26,146 nt of DNA, taken from NCBI GenBank assembly GCA_041660545.1, contig JBAZWE010000021.1, positions 1 through 26,146 on the forward strand, in the 5' to 3' direction. The notes below the pieces were generated by a model. It had not been told where the DNA came from and made no database searches. It worked only from the letters and a program-made list of their open reading frames with translations. Below are positions 15,951-23,324 of the stretch, one piece after another (position 1 is the first letter of the stretch; every line of letters begins with the position of its first letter). The translations under genes and the position numbers were made by a program. Origin of the DNA: JBAZWE01 sp041660545 (GTDB lineage: Bacteria; Actinomycetota; Thermoleophilia; BMS3ABIN01).

Positions 15951-16782
15951 GCAAACTCGCGAAAATCACACGATCTATTCGATAGATGCCGTGGAATACC
16001 GGTACGAGGATGCCGATGCGCTCTCGGGTATAAATCTGTCGATAAAAGCCGGCGAAAGCGTGGTTTTACTGGGAGCCAACGGCTCCGGCAAATCGACGTT
16101 GCTCAAGATGCTGGATGGACTGATCTTTCCGACCGGAGGTAGCATAAGCGTCTTTGACGCCGAACTCTCCGAGGCGGCTCTCAAGAATGAAGGTTTCTCC
16201 GGAACATTCCGGCGCAGGGTGGGCTTTGTCTTTCAAAACTCCGACGCCCAGCTGTTTTCTCCCACTGTATGGGATGAGATCGCCTTCGGTCCGCTGCACA
16301 TGGGCCTCCCTCCTGAAGAGGTAGAGAAAAGGACTGAAGATACTCTGCACATACTGGGACTCGAGCACCTGCGCAAACGTCCGCCTTATCACTTGAGCGG
16401 TGGCGAGAAGAAGAAGGTGGCGCTGGCGTCCGTGCTCGCGATCGGGCCGGACGTGCTGCTCTTCGACGAACCGACCGCGGGGCTGGACCCGAAGACGGAG
16501 AGCTTCCTGATCCGGCTGATCGTGCAGCTGACCGCGGCTGGCAAGACAATTGTCACCGCCACACAGGACCTGCGGCTTGCGGCACAGATCGCCGGCAGGG
16601 TTATCGTGCTGGGAGAAGACCACAAGCTTGCGGGTGATGGACCCGCGGCGGCGATCCTCGGCAACCGCAAGCTGCTCCTTACCGCCAACCTGATCCACGA
16701 CCATCCACACCGGCATGACGACATCGAACACTACCATCCGCATAGCCATCTGAAGGACCACCACGGACGGGAGAACGATTAG
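15943..16782 (+). CDS. cbiO: CbiO/NikO-type Ni/Co transporter ATPase with His-rich tail
   Basis: This ATPase energises Ni/Co uptake. It has Walker A GANGSGKST (residues 44-52), the Q-loop VFQNSDAQLFSPTVWDEIAFG typical of CbiO/EcfA, the signature LSGGEKKKVALASVLA, Walker B VLLFDEPTAGLD and a TATQDL switch. The C-terminal 28 residues (252-279) contain ten histidines, a plausible nickel store or sensor that leans the assignment toward nickel. TTG 15943 is the start, with GGGAG about ten bases upstream; it overlaps the cbiQ stop by eight bases. Its stop overlaps, by a few bases, the end of the acylphosphatase gene on the other strand. There is only one ATPase gene, consistent with a CbiO homodimer. 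Confidence 0.94.
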   Translation: MAEQTRENHTIYSIDAVEYRYEDADALSGINLSIKAGESVVLLGANGSGKSTLLKMLDGLIFPTGGSISVFDAELSEAALKNEGFSGTFRRRVGFVFQNSDAQLFSPTVWDEIAFGPLHMGLPPEEVEKRTEDTLHILGLEHLRKRPPYHLSGGEKKKVALASVLAIGPDVLLFDEPTAGLDPKTESFLIRLIVQLTAAGKTIVTATQDLRLAAQIAGRVIVLGEDHKLAGDGPAAAILGNRKLLLTANLIHDHPHRHDDIEHYHPHSHLKDHHGREND

Positions 16783-17072
16783 GCGGTACGCCTGACCTCA
16801 AACGAAACCAGCCCTTCAGTTGGTTCGCTGTAATCGTCGAGCACTGTATCGACGCGGGCGTGATCCGGTCCTTTATGGCACAATTCCACCATATGGTCAA
16901 TGGTGCCGGATGGACCCTCGAAGACCGCCTCTACGCGGCCGTCAAAGAGGTTGCGCACCCAGCCTTTGAGGTCCAGTCGATGGGCGTTATCCATCACCCA
17001 CGCCCGGAAGAAGACTCCCTGGACACGGCCGGCGATCCAAACGTGCACGCGTTTTGTACGTATGTCATTCAA
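16779..17072 (-). CDS. acyP: acylphosphatase
   Basis: Acylphosphatase hydrolyses acyl phosphates such as carbamoyl phosphate and acetyl phosphate. The 97-residue protein has the family signature GRVQGVFFRAW, which contains the phosphate-binding loop and catalytic Arg, and GWVRNLFDGRVEAVFEG with the catalytic Asn. The position of the signature relative to the N terminus fits the family. The start is a TTG at 17072, with only a distant GGAAG upstream, so a nearby alternative start is possible. It converges with cbiO: the two stop codons overlap. It is separated from the next minus-strand gene by 109 bp. Confidence 0.93.
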   Translation of the reverse strand: MNDIRTKRVHVWIAGRVQGVFFRAWVMDNAHRLDLKGWVRNLFDGRVEAVFEGPSGTIDHMVELCHKGPDHARVDTVLDDYSEPTEGLVSFEVRRTA

Positions 17073-17131
17073 ATTGATTCGCTTCCACGAGATCCTCCAC
17101 GGAGTTTCCCTGGCGCGAAGCGAAGGGCTCA

Positions 17132-17165
17132 GGATGACATCAGCTGGAGCGGGATGGTGTCATCC
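17132..17165. repeat. inverted repeat in the acylphosphatase/DUF4126 gap
   Basis: GGATGACA (17132-17139) and TGTCATCC (17158-17165) form an 8-bp perfect stem, extendable to 11 bp with one G-T pair. It follows GCGAAGCGAAGGGCTCAGGA, which looks like a dispersed sequence often seen in environmental genomes. There is no U-tract on either side. Confidence 0.55.
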
Positions 17166-17181
17166 GGTTTCTTCCGGGTTT

Positions 17182-17760
17182 CTATGCAAGCACTCGCAGA
17201 CCCTTATATTTAATCTTCTTGAGCCGCCGCACCCGCAAGGCCAGATACAGGATAATGATTCCCATGACATAGCCTGCCGGGGGTACGAGCATGATGAGCA
17301 CGGAGAGAATGAGCACGCCAAAATCCAGCGCCGGCCCGGGGTCACGGCCTTCGCCGACCATCACGAGGCCGCCATGGACATAGATACCTGTCAGGACCAT
17401 AAGCGCTCCGGCCGGCACGCCAACAAAGTAGATGGGGCTCTCAACCGGGCCGGAAAGGACTGCTGAAAAGACCAATGCTCCCGTCGCGGTCGCCAGGGGA
17501 AGGCGCAACATCCGCTCCACTTTCGACAGGCCCGAAACACGCGTGAACACGATTTCAAGCACCACCAGCACGGCCAGCACAGCTATGGCCGCGTCTGACT
17601 GAAGAAAGTCCAGGGGTGTTTCCTGCAACTTGAAGTCCCCCAACAGGCCTGTCCAGCCCAGTCGTGCCATCAATATAAACACGGCGACAGGAATAAATGC
17701 CCGAAACCCGATTAACGCTGAAAGCCCGATGCCGGCCGCTATTGCCCAAGCTATTTCCAT
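17182..17760 (-). CDS. DUF4126 family membrane protein
   Basis: The 192-residue protein is an integral membrane protein with about five hydrophobic segments. It resembles the DUF4126 family: a glycine- and alanine-rich first helix with IGFRAFIPVAVF, a loop with a segment LDFLQSDAA followed by LEIVFTRV, and a small-residue-rich helix LPLATATGALVFSAVL. Its function is unknown. A strong ribosome site GGGAGG lies four bases before ATG 17760. The C-terminal tail is basic (RRLKKIKYKG). It is divergent from the aminotransferase gene and may be in a transcript with acylphosphatase. Confidence 0.65.
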   Translation of the reverse strand: MEIAWAIAAGIGLSALIGFRAFIPVAVFILMARLGWTGLLGDFKLQETPLDFLQSDAAIAVLAVLVVLEIVFTRVSGLSKVERMLRLPLATATGALVFSAVLSGPVESPIYFVGVPAGALMVLTGIYVHGGLVMVGEGRDPGPALDFGVLILSVLIMLVPPAGYVMGIIILYLALRVRRLKKIKYKGLRVLA

Positions 17761-17865
17761 CTTACCTCCCGCAAGACTATCGACAGTTATATAGATTCCG
17801 CGCCCGAAATTGTACCATCCCCGGCTATTTGCTTAAAGAAACAGGCCAGACTAAAATCAAAGGTC

Positions 17866-19113
17866 GTGACCAGGATCGACTTTGACAAATACGAAGAATT
17901 TTATGCAAAGCGCACCGTCGCCATGCAATCATCAGTGATGCGCGACCTGATGGCCGTGACGGCGATGCCGGACGTCATCTCACTGGCGGGAGGCATGCCC
18001 AACACCAGCAGCTTCTCTGCAAAGACGCTGGATAAAATAACTCACGAGATCGCCATGCACGGCTCGGCTGCAGCGCTCCAGTATGGGCCGACCGAGGGCT
18101 TCGATGAAACCAAGGAAAATATCGTCGAAATCATGGCCGAGGAAAACACACTCGTGGAACGGGATAATATCATCGTGACCACCGGCGGACAGCAGGGCAT
18201 AGACCTTGTGACCAGGATACTGGTTAATCCGGGCGACACGATTATCGCGGAAGCCCCCACCTATCCGGGCGCCATATCCTCATTCTGCAGTTATGAAGCT
18301 GACGTGATCCAGGTGCCGCTCGACGACGACGGCATCCGCATGGACCTCTTCAAGGACGAGCTGGGCAAGCTTCTGAAAGCGGGTACGAAACCAAAATTCA
18401 TATATGTGATACCTAACTTTCACAACCCGGCCGGCGTCTGCATCAGCTTTGAACGCCGGCAGGAACTGGTGGCGCTGGCGAAGGAGCACCAGTTGATCAT
18501 CGTGGAGGACAACCCCTACGGTCAGCTGCGCTTCGAGGGCGAAGCGTTACCGACACTGTATTCACTTGATGACGACGATAACGTAATCTACCTAAGCACT
18601 TTTTCGAAGATCCTGTCGCCGGGCATCAGGCTGGGCTGGATGGTGGCGCCCGCGCCGCTGCTGGCGAAGTTCAACCTTGGCAAACAGGCGGCGGACCTTT
18701 GCCCGTCGACTTTCGCCCAGAAAATCGTCAACAGATATTTCGAGCAGGCGCGCTGGCAGGATTATGTCGACACCGTACGGGACATATATCGCAAGCGCCG
18801 CGATGCCATGCTGGCGGCCCTGGAAGAATATTTTCCTCAAGAGGCGACATGGACGCGGCCACAGGGCGGTTTCTACATCTGGGCGACGCTGCCGGAATAT
18901 CTCAACACGACAGATCTCCTGGCGATGGCCCTGGAAGAGGAGAAGGTCGCGTTTGTCCCAGGCGCCGGCGGCTGGGTTGACGGCAGCGGCACCAATCACA
19001 TGCGGCTGGCGTTTTGTGGCGTAGCGGAAGATAAGATCGAAGAAGGCATCAAGCGCCTTGGCAAAGTCATAAAGGAACAGATGGCACTGTACAGGGCTTT
19101 GCGGGGAGAGTAA
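17866..19113 (+). CDS. PLP-dependent aminotransferase, fold type I (2-aminoadipate/aromatic/branched-chain type)
   Basis: The enzyme transfers amino groups using pyridoxal phosphate. The 415-residue sequence is full length for the class I/II family. It has LAGGMP near residue 41, the cofactor-binding YGPTEGF, TTGGQQGIDLV, the PNFHNPAG segment with the Asn that contacts PLP, EDNPYGQLRF, the Schiff-base lysine K248 in STFSKILSPGIRLGW, and the carboxylate-binding Arg in MRLAFCG. This pattern is closest to the LysN/2-aminoadipate aminotransferase group, which also acts on aromatic and branched-chain amino acids. The substrate cannot be fixed from sequence. GTG 17866 is chosen since the preceding N-terminal helix is conserved in the group, although AAAGG lies unusually close (two bases). 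It sits upstream of ddl with 55 bp between. Confidence 0.88.
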   Translation: MTRIDFDKYEEFYAKRTVAMQSSVMRDLMAVTAMPDVISLAGGMPNTSSFSAKTLDKITHEIAMHGSAAALQYGPTEGFDETKENIVEIMAEENTLVERDNIIVTTGGQQGIDLVTRILVNPGDTIIAEAPTYPGAISSFCSYEADVIQVPLDDDGIRMDLFKDELGKLLKAGTKPKFIYVIPNFHNPAGVCISFERRQELVALAKEHQLIIVEDNPYGQLRFEGEALPTLYSLDDDDNVIYLSTFSKILSPGIRLGWMVAPAPLLAKFNLGKQAADLCPSTFAQKIVNRYFEQARWQDYVDTVRDIYRKRRDAMLAALEEYFPQEATWTRPQGGFYIWATLPEYLNTTDLLAMALEEEKVAFVPGAGGWVDGSGTNHMRLAFCGVAEDKIEEGIKRLGKVIKEQMALYRALRGE

Positions 19114-19168
19114 TGACCGCGGGCACACCGCGGCGTAGTCCAACACTCGACGTGATGGGGGATAGACA

Positions 19169-20089
19169 ATGAGCAAAAAGAAAATAGCAGTCCTCAAGGG
19201 CGGGCGCTCGCTGGAGCGCGAAATTTCGCTTAAGTCCGGCGCCCGTGTCGAGAAGGCGCTCAAGGAGTTGGGCTATTCCGTGGAGGGCATCGACGTCGAT
19301 GCCCGCATGGTGAAAAGACTCAAGGAGATGAAACCGGACGCCGCTTTTATCGCCATGCANNNNNNNNNNNNNNNNNNNNNCGACATCCTCAGCATCCCCT
19401 ATACCGGCTCGGATGTGCTGCCATCGATCCGCTGCATGGACAAGGTGTTATCCAAGCACATCCTGGTCGCGGACGGCATTCCCACGCCCCGTTTTTATGC
19501 ATTCAATCGCGACGCCTTTCAGGAGCTGGGAGCCACTGACACGCTGCCGATCATTGGCGGGGAACTCGGTTTCCCGATAGTGGTAAAGCCCGCGGCCCAG
19601 GGTTCGGCGCTGGGCATCCGCTTCGCTCACACGGAGAGCGAGCTGCCGGCGGCATTGATATCCGCTTTCAGTTTTGACAACAAGGTCCTGTTGGAGAAAT
19701 ACGTCAAGGGCAAAGAGCTTGCCGTCAGTATTCTGGGAAAGAAACCCCGGGCGCTGCCGATCGTGGAAGTCAGGTCCAAAACGGATTTCTTCGATTTCGA
19801 ATCGCGCTACACACTGGGCAAGGCAGACTATATCGTGCCGGCCGAGGTATCCTCAGACATGGCAGCCGCAGTCGAAGCCCTTTCGCTGAGGGTGTTCGAA
19901 TCATTGGGCTGCTCGGGTTTCGGACGGGTCGATATCCTGATGGACGAAAACGACGGCCCGCAGGTTCTCGAGATCAACACCATACCCGGCTTCACCGAGA
20001 CCAGCCTGCTGCCGATGGCGGCGCAGGCCACCGGCATCGGGTTCAATGAGCTGGTGGAAGAAATACTTCTGTGCGCCATGGACGCCTAG
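19169..20089 (+). CDS. ddl: D-alanine-D-alanine ligase (contains an assembly gap)
   Basis: Ddl joins two D-alanines in ATP-dependent fashion for peptidoglycan stem peptides. This ATP-grasp protein starts with VLKGGRSLEREISLKSG, and has IPYTGSDVL, KHILVADGIPTPRF, FPIVVKPAAQGSALGI (ATP loop), the LLEKYVKGKELAVSILG segment, YIVPAEVS and the metal-binding DGPQVLEINTIPGFTETSL. A GGGGGA ribosome site lies seven bases before ATG 19169. The run of 21 Ns (19360-19380) falls where the family has its HGxxGEDG loop. The frame is kept across it, but the spacing to IPYTG is about six residues too short, so the true missing stretch is probably longer than shown. The predicted length of 306 should be treated as a minimum. 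Confidence 0.94.
   Translation: MSKKKIAVLKGGRSLEREISLKSGARVEKALKELGYSVEGIDVDARMVKRLKEMKPDAAFIAMXXXXXXXXDILSIPYTGSDVLPSIRCMDKVLSKHILVADGIPTPRFYAFNRDAFQELGATDTLPIIGGELGFPIVVKPAAQGSALGIRFAHTESELPAALISAFSFDNKVLLEKYVKGKELAVSILGKKPRALPIVEVRSKTDFFDFESRYTLGKADYIVPAEVSSDMAAAVEALSLRVFESLGCSGFGRVDILMDENDGPQVLEINTIPGFTETSLLPMAAQATGIGFNELVEEILLCAMDA
19360..19380. other. assembly gap (21 Ns) inside ddl
   Basis: Twenty-one consecutive undetermined bases. The flanking frame is continuous (ATG CAN ... GAC ATC), so gap length was either measured or happens to be a multiple of three. Confidence 0.99.
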
Positions 20090-20129
20090 AGTAAACAGGG
20101 AGTTTTTTGCAATTTCATGATCTCTGTCC

Positions 20130-20206
20130 GCCCCGATAGCTCAGGGGATTAGAGCGACCGCCTCCTAAGCGGTAGGTCGTAGGTTCGAATCCTACTCGGG
20201 GCACCA
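20130..20206 (+). tRNA. tRNA-Arg (anticodon CCU)
   Basis: A complete 77-nt cloverleaf with encoded CCA. Acceptor stem GCCCCGA pairs with TCGGGGC, the D arm is GCTC/GAGC, the anticodon stem is ACCGC/GCGGT with loop CTCCTAA (anticodon CCT at 20164-20166, reading AGG), and the T arm is GTAGG/CCTAC with loop TTCGAAT. It lies 40 bp after ddl and could have its own promoter. A T-rich stretch follows. Confidence 0.97.
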
Positions 20207-20213
20207 TTTATTA

Positions 20214-20243
20214 TTGCATCCATTTCCTATGTAGGCTTAAAAT
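20214..20243 (+). promoter_or_regulatory. candidate promoter of the thioredoxin-like selenoprotein
   Basis: TTGCAT (20214-20219) and TAAAAT (20238-20243) are 18 nt apart, about 105 nt upstream of the ATG at 20349. Each hexamer matches consensus at four to five positions. It lies directly after the tRNA-Arg gene. Confidence 0.4.
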
Positions 20244-20348
20244 AACGGTAACCTGAAGATCATATTTTCCACGAGCCGGAACACGGCTGCGTTTTCATAC
20301 CTGTATTCCTGATGAAAACACCATCCTGAACTCCGTCTGGAGGTTTCC

Positions 20349-20801
20349 ATGAAAAAGACGTGGATTTTAGTCCTGTTCGTGATTACCGCCCTTTTACTGC
20401 TCAGCGCCTGCGACGGCGCGGATAATACTGGAGCAACCACGGGCTCCACCAGCTCGACAGTTTCATCAAATACCGGATTCGTCTGCAACAAGATGGGTCC
20501 CGGCCTGATACCCAGCCCTTCCGGAAAACCTCAGCTCATCTATTTTTATCGAGACACATGACCATACTGCCAGCAACAAAAGCCCATCGTGAATGAGCTA
20601 CAGGAACAATATGGGGAAAGGATCGATTTCATCAGGTTCGACTTAAACACCCCGGAAGGTACATGCGAGTATGACCGGCAGGGGCTCGCCCATCTGCCCG
20701 CCATGCTGTTTATCGATGCGAAGGGATCGACCAGGGAAAAAACAGAAGCTCTGGTTGACAAGGTTACATTGCAGCAGAAACTGGAGAGTTTACTGCATTA
20801 A
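20349..20801 (+). CDS. thioredoxin-like lipoprotein, probable selenoprotein with U-P-Y-C active site
   Basis: Reading through the in-frame TGA at 20559-20561 as selenocysteine gives a 150-residue protein. It has a lipoprotein signal peptide (helix 5-18, lipobox LSAC with Cys21), a Ser/Thr-rich linker, then a thioredoxin fold: strand LIYFYRDT, active site Sec71-Pro-Tyr-Cys74 followed by QQQKPIVNEL, strand IDFIRFDLN, and the cis-proline loop HLPAMLFID (P117). The TGA sits at exactly the position of the first catalytic Cys of CxxC, and frame and homology continue unbroken on both sides, including use of the same frame for 80 codons afterward. Other genes here use TGA as a stop (DUF3842, cbiM, cbiQ), so the code is not reassigned. 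A TGGAGG ribosome site precedes ATG 20349. A fold starting just after the TGA is a candidate SECIS. The alternative is a recent nonsense mutation. Confidence 0.82.
20562..20614 (+). promoter_or_regulatory. candidate bacterial SECIS-like stem-loop downstream of the TGA
   Basis: Starting at the base after the TGA, CCATA (20562-20566) pairs with TATGG (20610-20614), CTG (20567-20569) with CAG (20601-20603), AGC (20572-20574) with GCT (20597-20599), and CAT (20585-20587) with ATG (20593-20595) around the apical loop CGTGA. The loop offers a GU step, as bacterial SECIS elements need for SelB binding, 28-29 nt past the TGA. The stem is interrupted, and I found it by eye only. Confidence 0.45.
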
Positions 20802-20886
20802 CCTTGGTTATAATTGATCCCGGCGTGCCTTCTGTCATGACGATATCAGTCTGCAACAGCATTTCTTTATAACTTATACAAGCACG

Positions 20887-20915
20887 TTGACAATATTTGC
20901 AGCCGGAAATATGAT
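20887..20915 (+). promoter_or_regulatory. near-consensus promoter of the zinc-ribbon/metalloprotease cluster
   Basis: TTGACA (20887-20892) and TATGAT (20910-20915) are 17 nt apart, eleven of twelve consensus positions. The expected start point is near 20922, giving a leader of about 150 nt before ATG 21072. It lies in the 20802-21071 gap; the leader also contains the short frame at 21007. Confidence 0.8.
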
Positions 20916-21006
20916 TCTCGCGCGGCATGCACCTTCACATCGTTTCTGCCTGACCAGGCATTGTAAAAACTTTCGAGACATCTGACCTGTCGCAGAGGAG
21001 ATTTCT

Positions 21007-21069
21007 GTGAATCGAACGTTGGCGTTTAGTGGTCCTATACAAACCAGGATCAGACGATCGGTGAGCTAG
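21007..21069 (+). CDS. possible 20-codon leader peptide
   Basis: A GTG start at 21007 follows GAGGAG (20995-21000) at an ideal six-base spacing, and the frame runs 20 codons to a TAG at 21067-21069, encoding MNRTLAFSGPIQTRIRRSVS. It ends two bases before the ATG of the zinc-ribbon gene, which itself lacks a good ribosome site. This is the arrangement of translational coupling. The peptide has no recognised function and is basic at its C terminus. It could be chance, since short frames with a good site do arise. Confidence 0.45.
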   Translation: MNRTLAFSGPIQTRIRRSVS

Positions 21070-21071
21070 GC

Positions 21072-22577
21072 ATGTTCTGTCCCGAATGTGGCCGGGGAAG
21101 CGCCGATGGCTGCAAATTTTGCGGATATTGTGGCACATCTTTTACCGCCGATGAGAAGCTTGCCGGCGACCTTACCTCCGAGCAACCGGTTGAGACGACT
21201 GCGGATCCCGAAGCGTCGGCCTCACTGCCGCCAATGTTCAGGCCGCCAGACCATGGAACTGTAACACCGGCGTTCGGAGATACCATTCAGCCTGTTCAGA
21301 ATGTGCGTCCCGATACGCCCTCCTCCGACTTCTTAAAAGGCGTCTTTGCCAGGGCCGCAAACAACAAAATGACGATAGCTCTAATCGCCTCAGTACTGAC
21401 ACTCCTGATCGGAATTCCTGCAACCTGGTACTTTCTTACTGCCAACACTCATCTGGCCACGGATTATGAATCAGTCCCATTCGGAGTCTCCACCAGCACA
21501 GACGACAATCTGCTTACCGGAGTAAAATTTACGCGGACTCCCGGGAAAAACGGCTCGCGGCAGATCAAAACGAAGATCTGGCTGGGAGAAAGGGACAGGG
21601 AGACCGACCGCAAGGTTGTATCCGACCGGATCGTGCTCATGCCGGAAGACGAGGTGGTAGTTGAGGGGATACGAAGCCAGAACGATGTGGCAAAGGATGT
21701 ATCGGGTATCGCCAGTAGCTACATGGATTCATGGAAAAAAGCCGACTACTCGGCGCTGGTAAACATCTCTTCAACGGACAGTCTTAAAAACTATTCACAG
21801 GAAAACATCGAACAGGCATACGCGGCTACCGGAGAAATACTGGAAGGCTTCACCGTGGGTACTCCAAAAATAATGAAGATGGAGGACCTGATAACTGCCG
21901 CCGATTCACAAACCGGGAGCAGTTCGAGCTATGGCTCCTCATCCAGCTCGTCAGGTACCTCATCCGGTACGACCGACACTTTGACCGAAGCCGACTACCC
22001 GTTCGGATCGCTGGTGGTGGCTCAGGTGCCGGTTACTTATACGACCAATTCCAGGGCTGTTGGAAGAATAACCCACAGCGAGCAGATGCGCCTGGCGTTT
22101 ATCGGCGGCTCATGGAGGGTCCTCTACACCGGCATGCTGGCCGCGATCCCGGTAAACAGGACAGAGCGTGTCGTCAGCAAGGGATACGGAGAGGACGACC
22201 TGAAAGACGTCGCGTTGAACTTGGTGATCGTGTATCCGGATCACACCGTCCTCGTGGTACAGGAAGCCAACGTTACGCACAGCAAGTATGGCAATGATTC
22301 GATGAGCTCCCATTTTTCGAATCTTCCATCAAGTTACGGATACGGATCGAACGAAGACCGGCTGATGATCGACGACTCCACCGCAGGACTGGAATACATC
22401 GCCGATGAAAAAAAGTCCACCCCATTCTCCACCAGTGTAAAAGAAGGGACAACTCAGTCGGGCTACATATACGTGACGCCGGGATTACCCGCGGAGGCCA
22501 AAGCGGTATCGGTTGAGTTCAGGAGTGGTTATTCTTCCAGCCAGAACGTCTTCTTCAACGGGATAGCGATCAGGTGA
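21072..22577 (+). CDS. zinc-ribbon, single-pass membrane protein with large external domain
   Basis: I do not recognise the family. The 501-residue protein starts with a cytoplasmic zinc ribbon (C3/C6 and C17/C20, with an extra C14), a Pro/Thr-rich linker (about 30-95), and one membrane helix (about 101-122) with positive charges on its inner side. The outer part has an N-terminal strand-rich region with KIWLGERDRETDR, a SnoaL/NTF2-like stretch around 205-260 (SYMDSWKKADYSALVNI), a Ser/Gly-rich linker around 278-305 and a closing strand-rich domain. This inside-ribbon, outside-domain layout resembles TcaA-like proteins of Gram-positive bacteria, but similarity there is only architectural. It is the first of four closely packed genes. 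Confidence 0.85.
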   Translation: MFCPECGRGSADGCKFCGYCGTSFTADEKLAGDLTSEQPVETTADPEASASLPPMFRPPDHGTVTPAFGDTIQPVQNVRPDTPSSDFLKGVFARAANNKMTIALIASVLTLLIGIPATWYFLTANTHLATDYESVPFGVSTSTDDNLLTGVKFTRTPGKNGSRQIKTKIWLGERDRETDRKVVSDRIVLMPEDEVVVEGIRSQNDVAKDVSGIASSYMDSWKKADYSALVNISSTDSLKNYSQENIEQAYAATGEILEGFTVGTPKIMKMEDLITAADSQTGSSSSYGSSSSSSGTSSGTTDTLTEADYPFGSLVVAQVPVTYTTNSRAVGRITHSEQMRLAFIGGSWRVLYTGMLAAIPVNRTERVVSKGYGEDDLKDVALNLVIVYPDHTVLVVQEANVTHSKYGNDSMSSHFSNLPSSYGYGSNEDRLMIDDSTAGLEYIADEKKSTPFSTSVKEGTTQSGYIYVTPGLPAEAKAVSVEFRSGYSSSQNVFFNGIAIR

Positions 22578-22587
22578 GACGACCTTG

Positions 22588-23319
22588 ATGATATTGCCAC
22601 AAGTAAAAAAAGCATTCTGGCGGTTCGCCATAGCGACGGCAGCGCTTACGACAGCCTCCGCCTTATATTATTACATTGATGAAACCTCGATCGCCTACTG
22701 GGAACTCGATGGCTTCATCCCGGCGTTGCTGCTGCTGCGCCTGGCGCTGGCCATCCTTGTCGTGGGGATGATGTTCGCGATTGTTTATCCGCTGCGGGTG
22801 TTCTTATTCAAGGGCTGGCAGGACTTCAGAGAGCAGCGGCGGCAGCTTGCTGACAAAAGCGGGATTCCCCCTGCAGGTGCCACCCCCGGCGGAGCAACCA
22901 GGGTCACGGCTGGCGGCGTGGATCCGGCCTTGCCGGGCATAAGGCAGCCGCAGGACAACGATTTCACCCGCCTGATGGAAGGCCTGTTTTCCCGCCTGCT
23001 TTACCTGATTGCCATCCTGATTTCCTGGTTCCTGCTCAAACCTGCCCTCGACCGTGCTTTGCTGCCGTTCGGCGGAGCGGGATGGATCAGCATCGTTTTC
23101 ATTTTTGTGTTTGCCGGTTTCGCCGGTTATCTCGCCCTGTGGTTCCTGATGGGCCTCTGGCTTTTGATCAGCCGGATGCGTGACCGTAACGCTGCCGGCC
23201 AGCCGGTATTCCATCAGGCGGCCCGGCCGATAGCCGGTGGCGTCTTCTGCATACACTGTGGCACCCCGAACGCCGCCGGCAACCAGTTCTGCGGCTCATG
23301 CGGACAGAGGATGGAATAA
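22588..23319 (+). CDS. polytopic membrane protein with C-terminal zinc ribbon
   Basis: Family not recognised. The 243-residue protein has about four to five membrane segments (approximately 8-28, 41-70, 131-149, 157-195), a Gly/Ala-rich loop with GGATRVTAGG, and a C-terminal zinc ribbon FCIHCGTPN...FCGSCGQ of the form often fused to bacterial membrane proteins. ATG 22588 is chosen over TTG 22585 because AGGTGAG lies nine bases upstream. It starts ten bases after the previous stop. The shared ribbon type links it to the genes on either side. The ribbon probably sits in the cytoplasm and could recruit a partner or regulate activity. Confidence 0.85.
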   Translation: MILPQVKKAFWRFAIATAALTTASALYYYIDETSIAYWELDGFIPALLLLRLALAILVVGMMFAIVYPLRVFLFKGWQDFREQRRQLADKSGIPPAGATPGGATRVTAGGVDPALPGIRQPQDNDFTRLMEGLFSRLLYLIAILISWFLLKPALDRALLPFGGAGWISIVFIFVFAGFAGYLALWFLMGLWLLISRMRDRNAAGQPVFHQAARPIAGGVFCIHCGTPNAAGNQFCGSCGQRME

Positions 23320-23324
23320 TACCG

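Noticed and set aside
18592..19263. Minus-strand open frame over the aminotransferase (223 codons)
   Set aside because: Antisense shadow of a well-supported gene, with no family motif.
20349..20561. A separate 70-residue lipoprotein ending at the TGA, with an independent GTG gene at 20589
   Set aside because: The two pieces share one frame and together make one thioredoxin fold with the TGA at the catalytic Cys; the GTG has no ribosome site and would start inside the helix after the active site.
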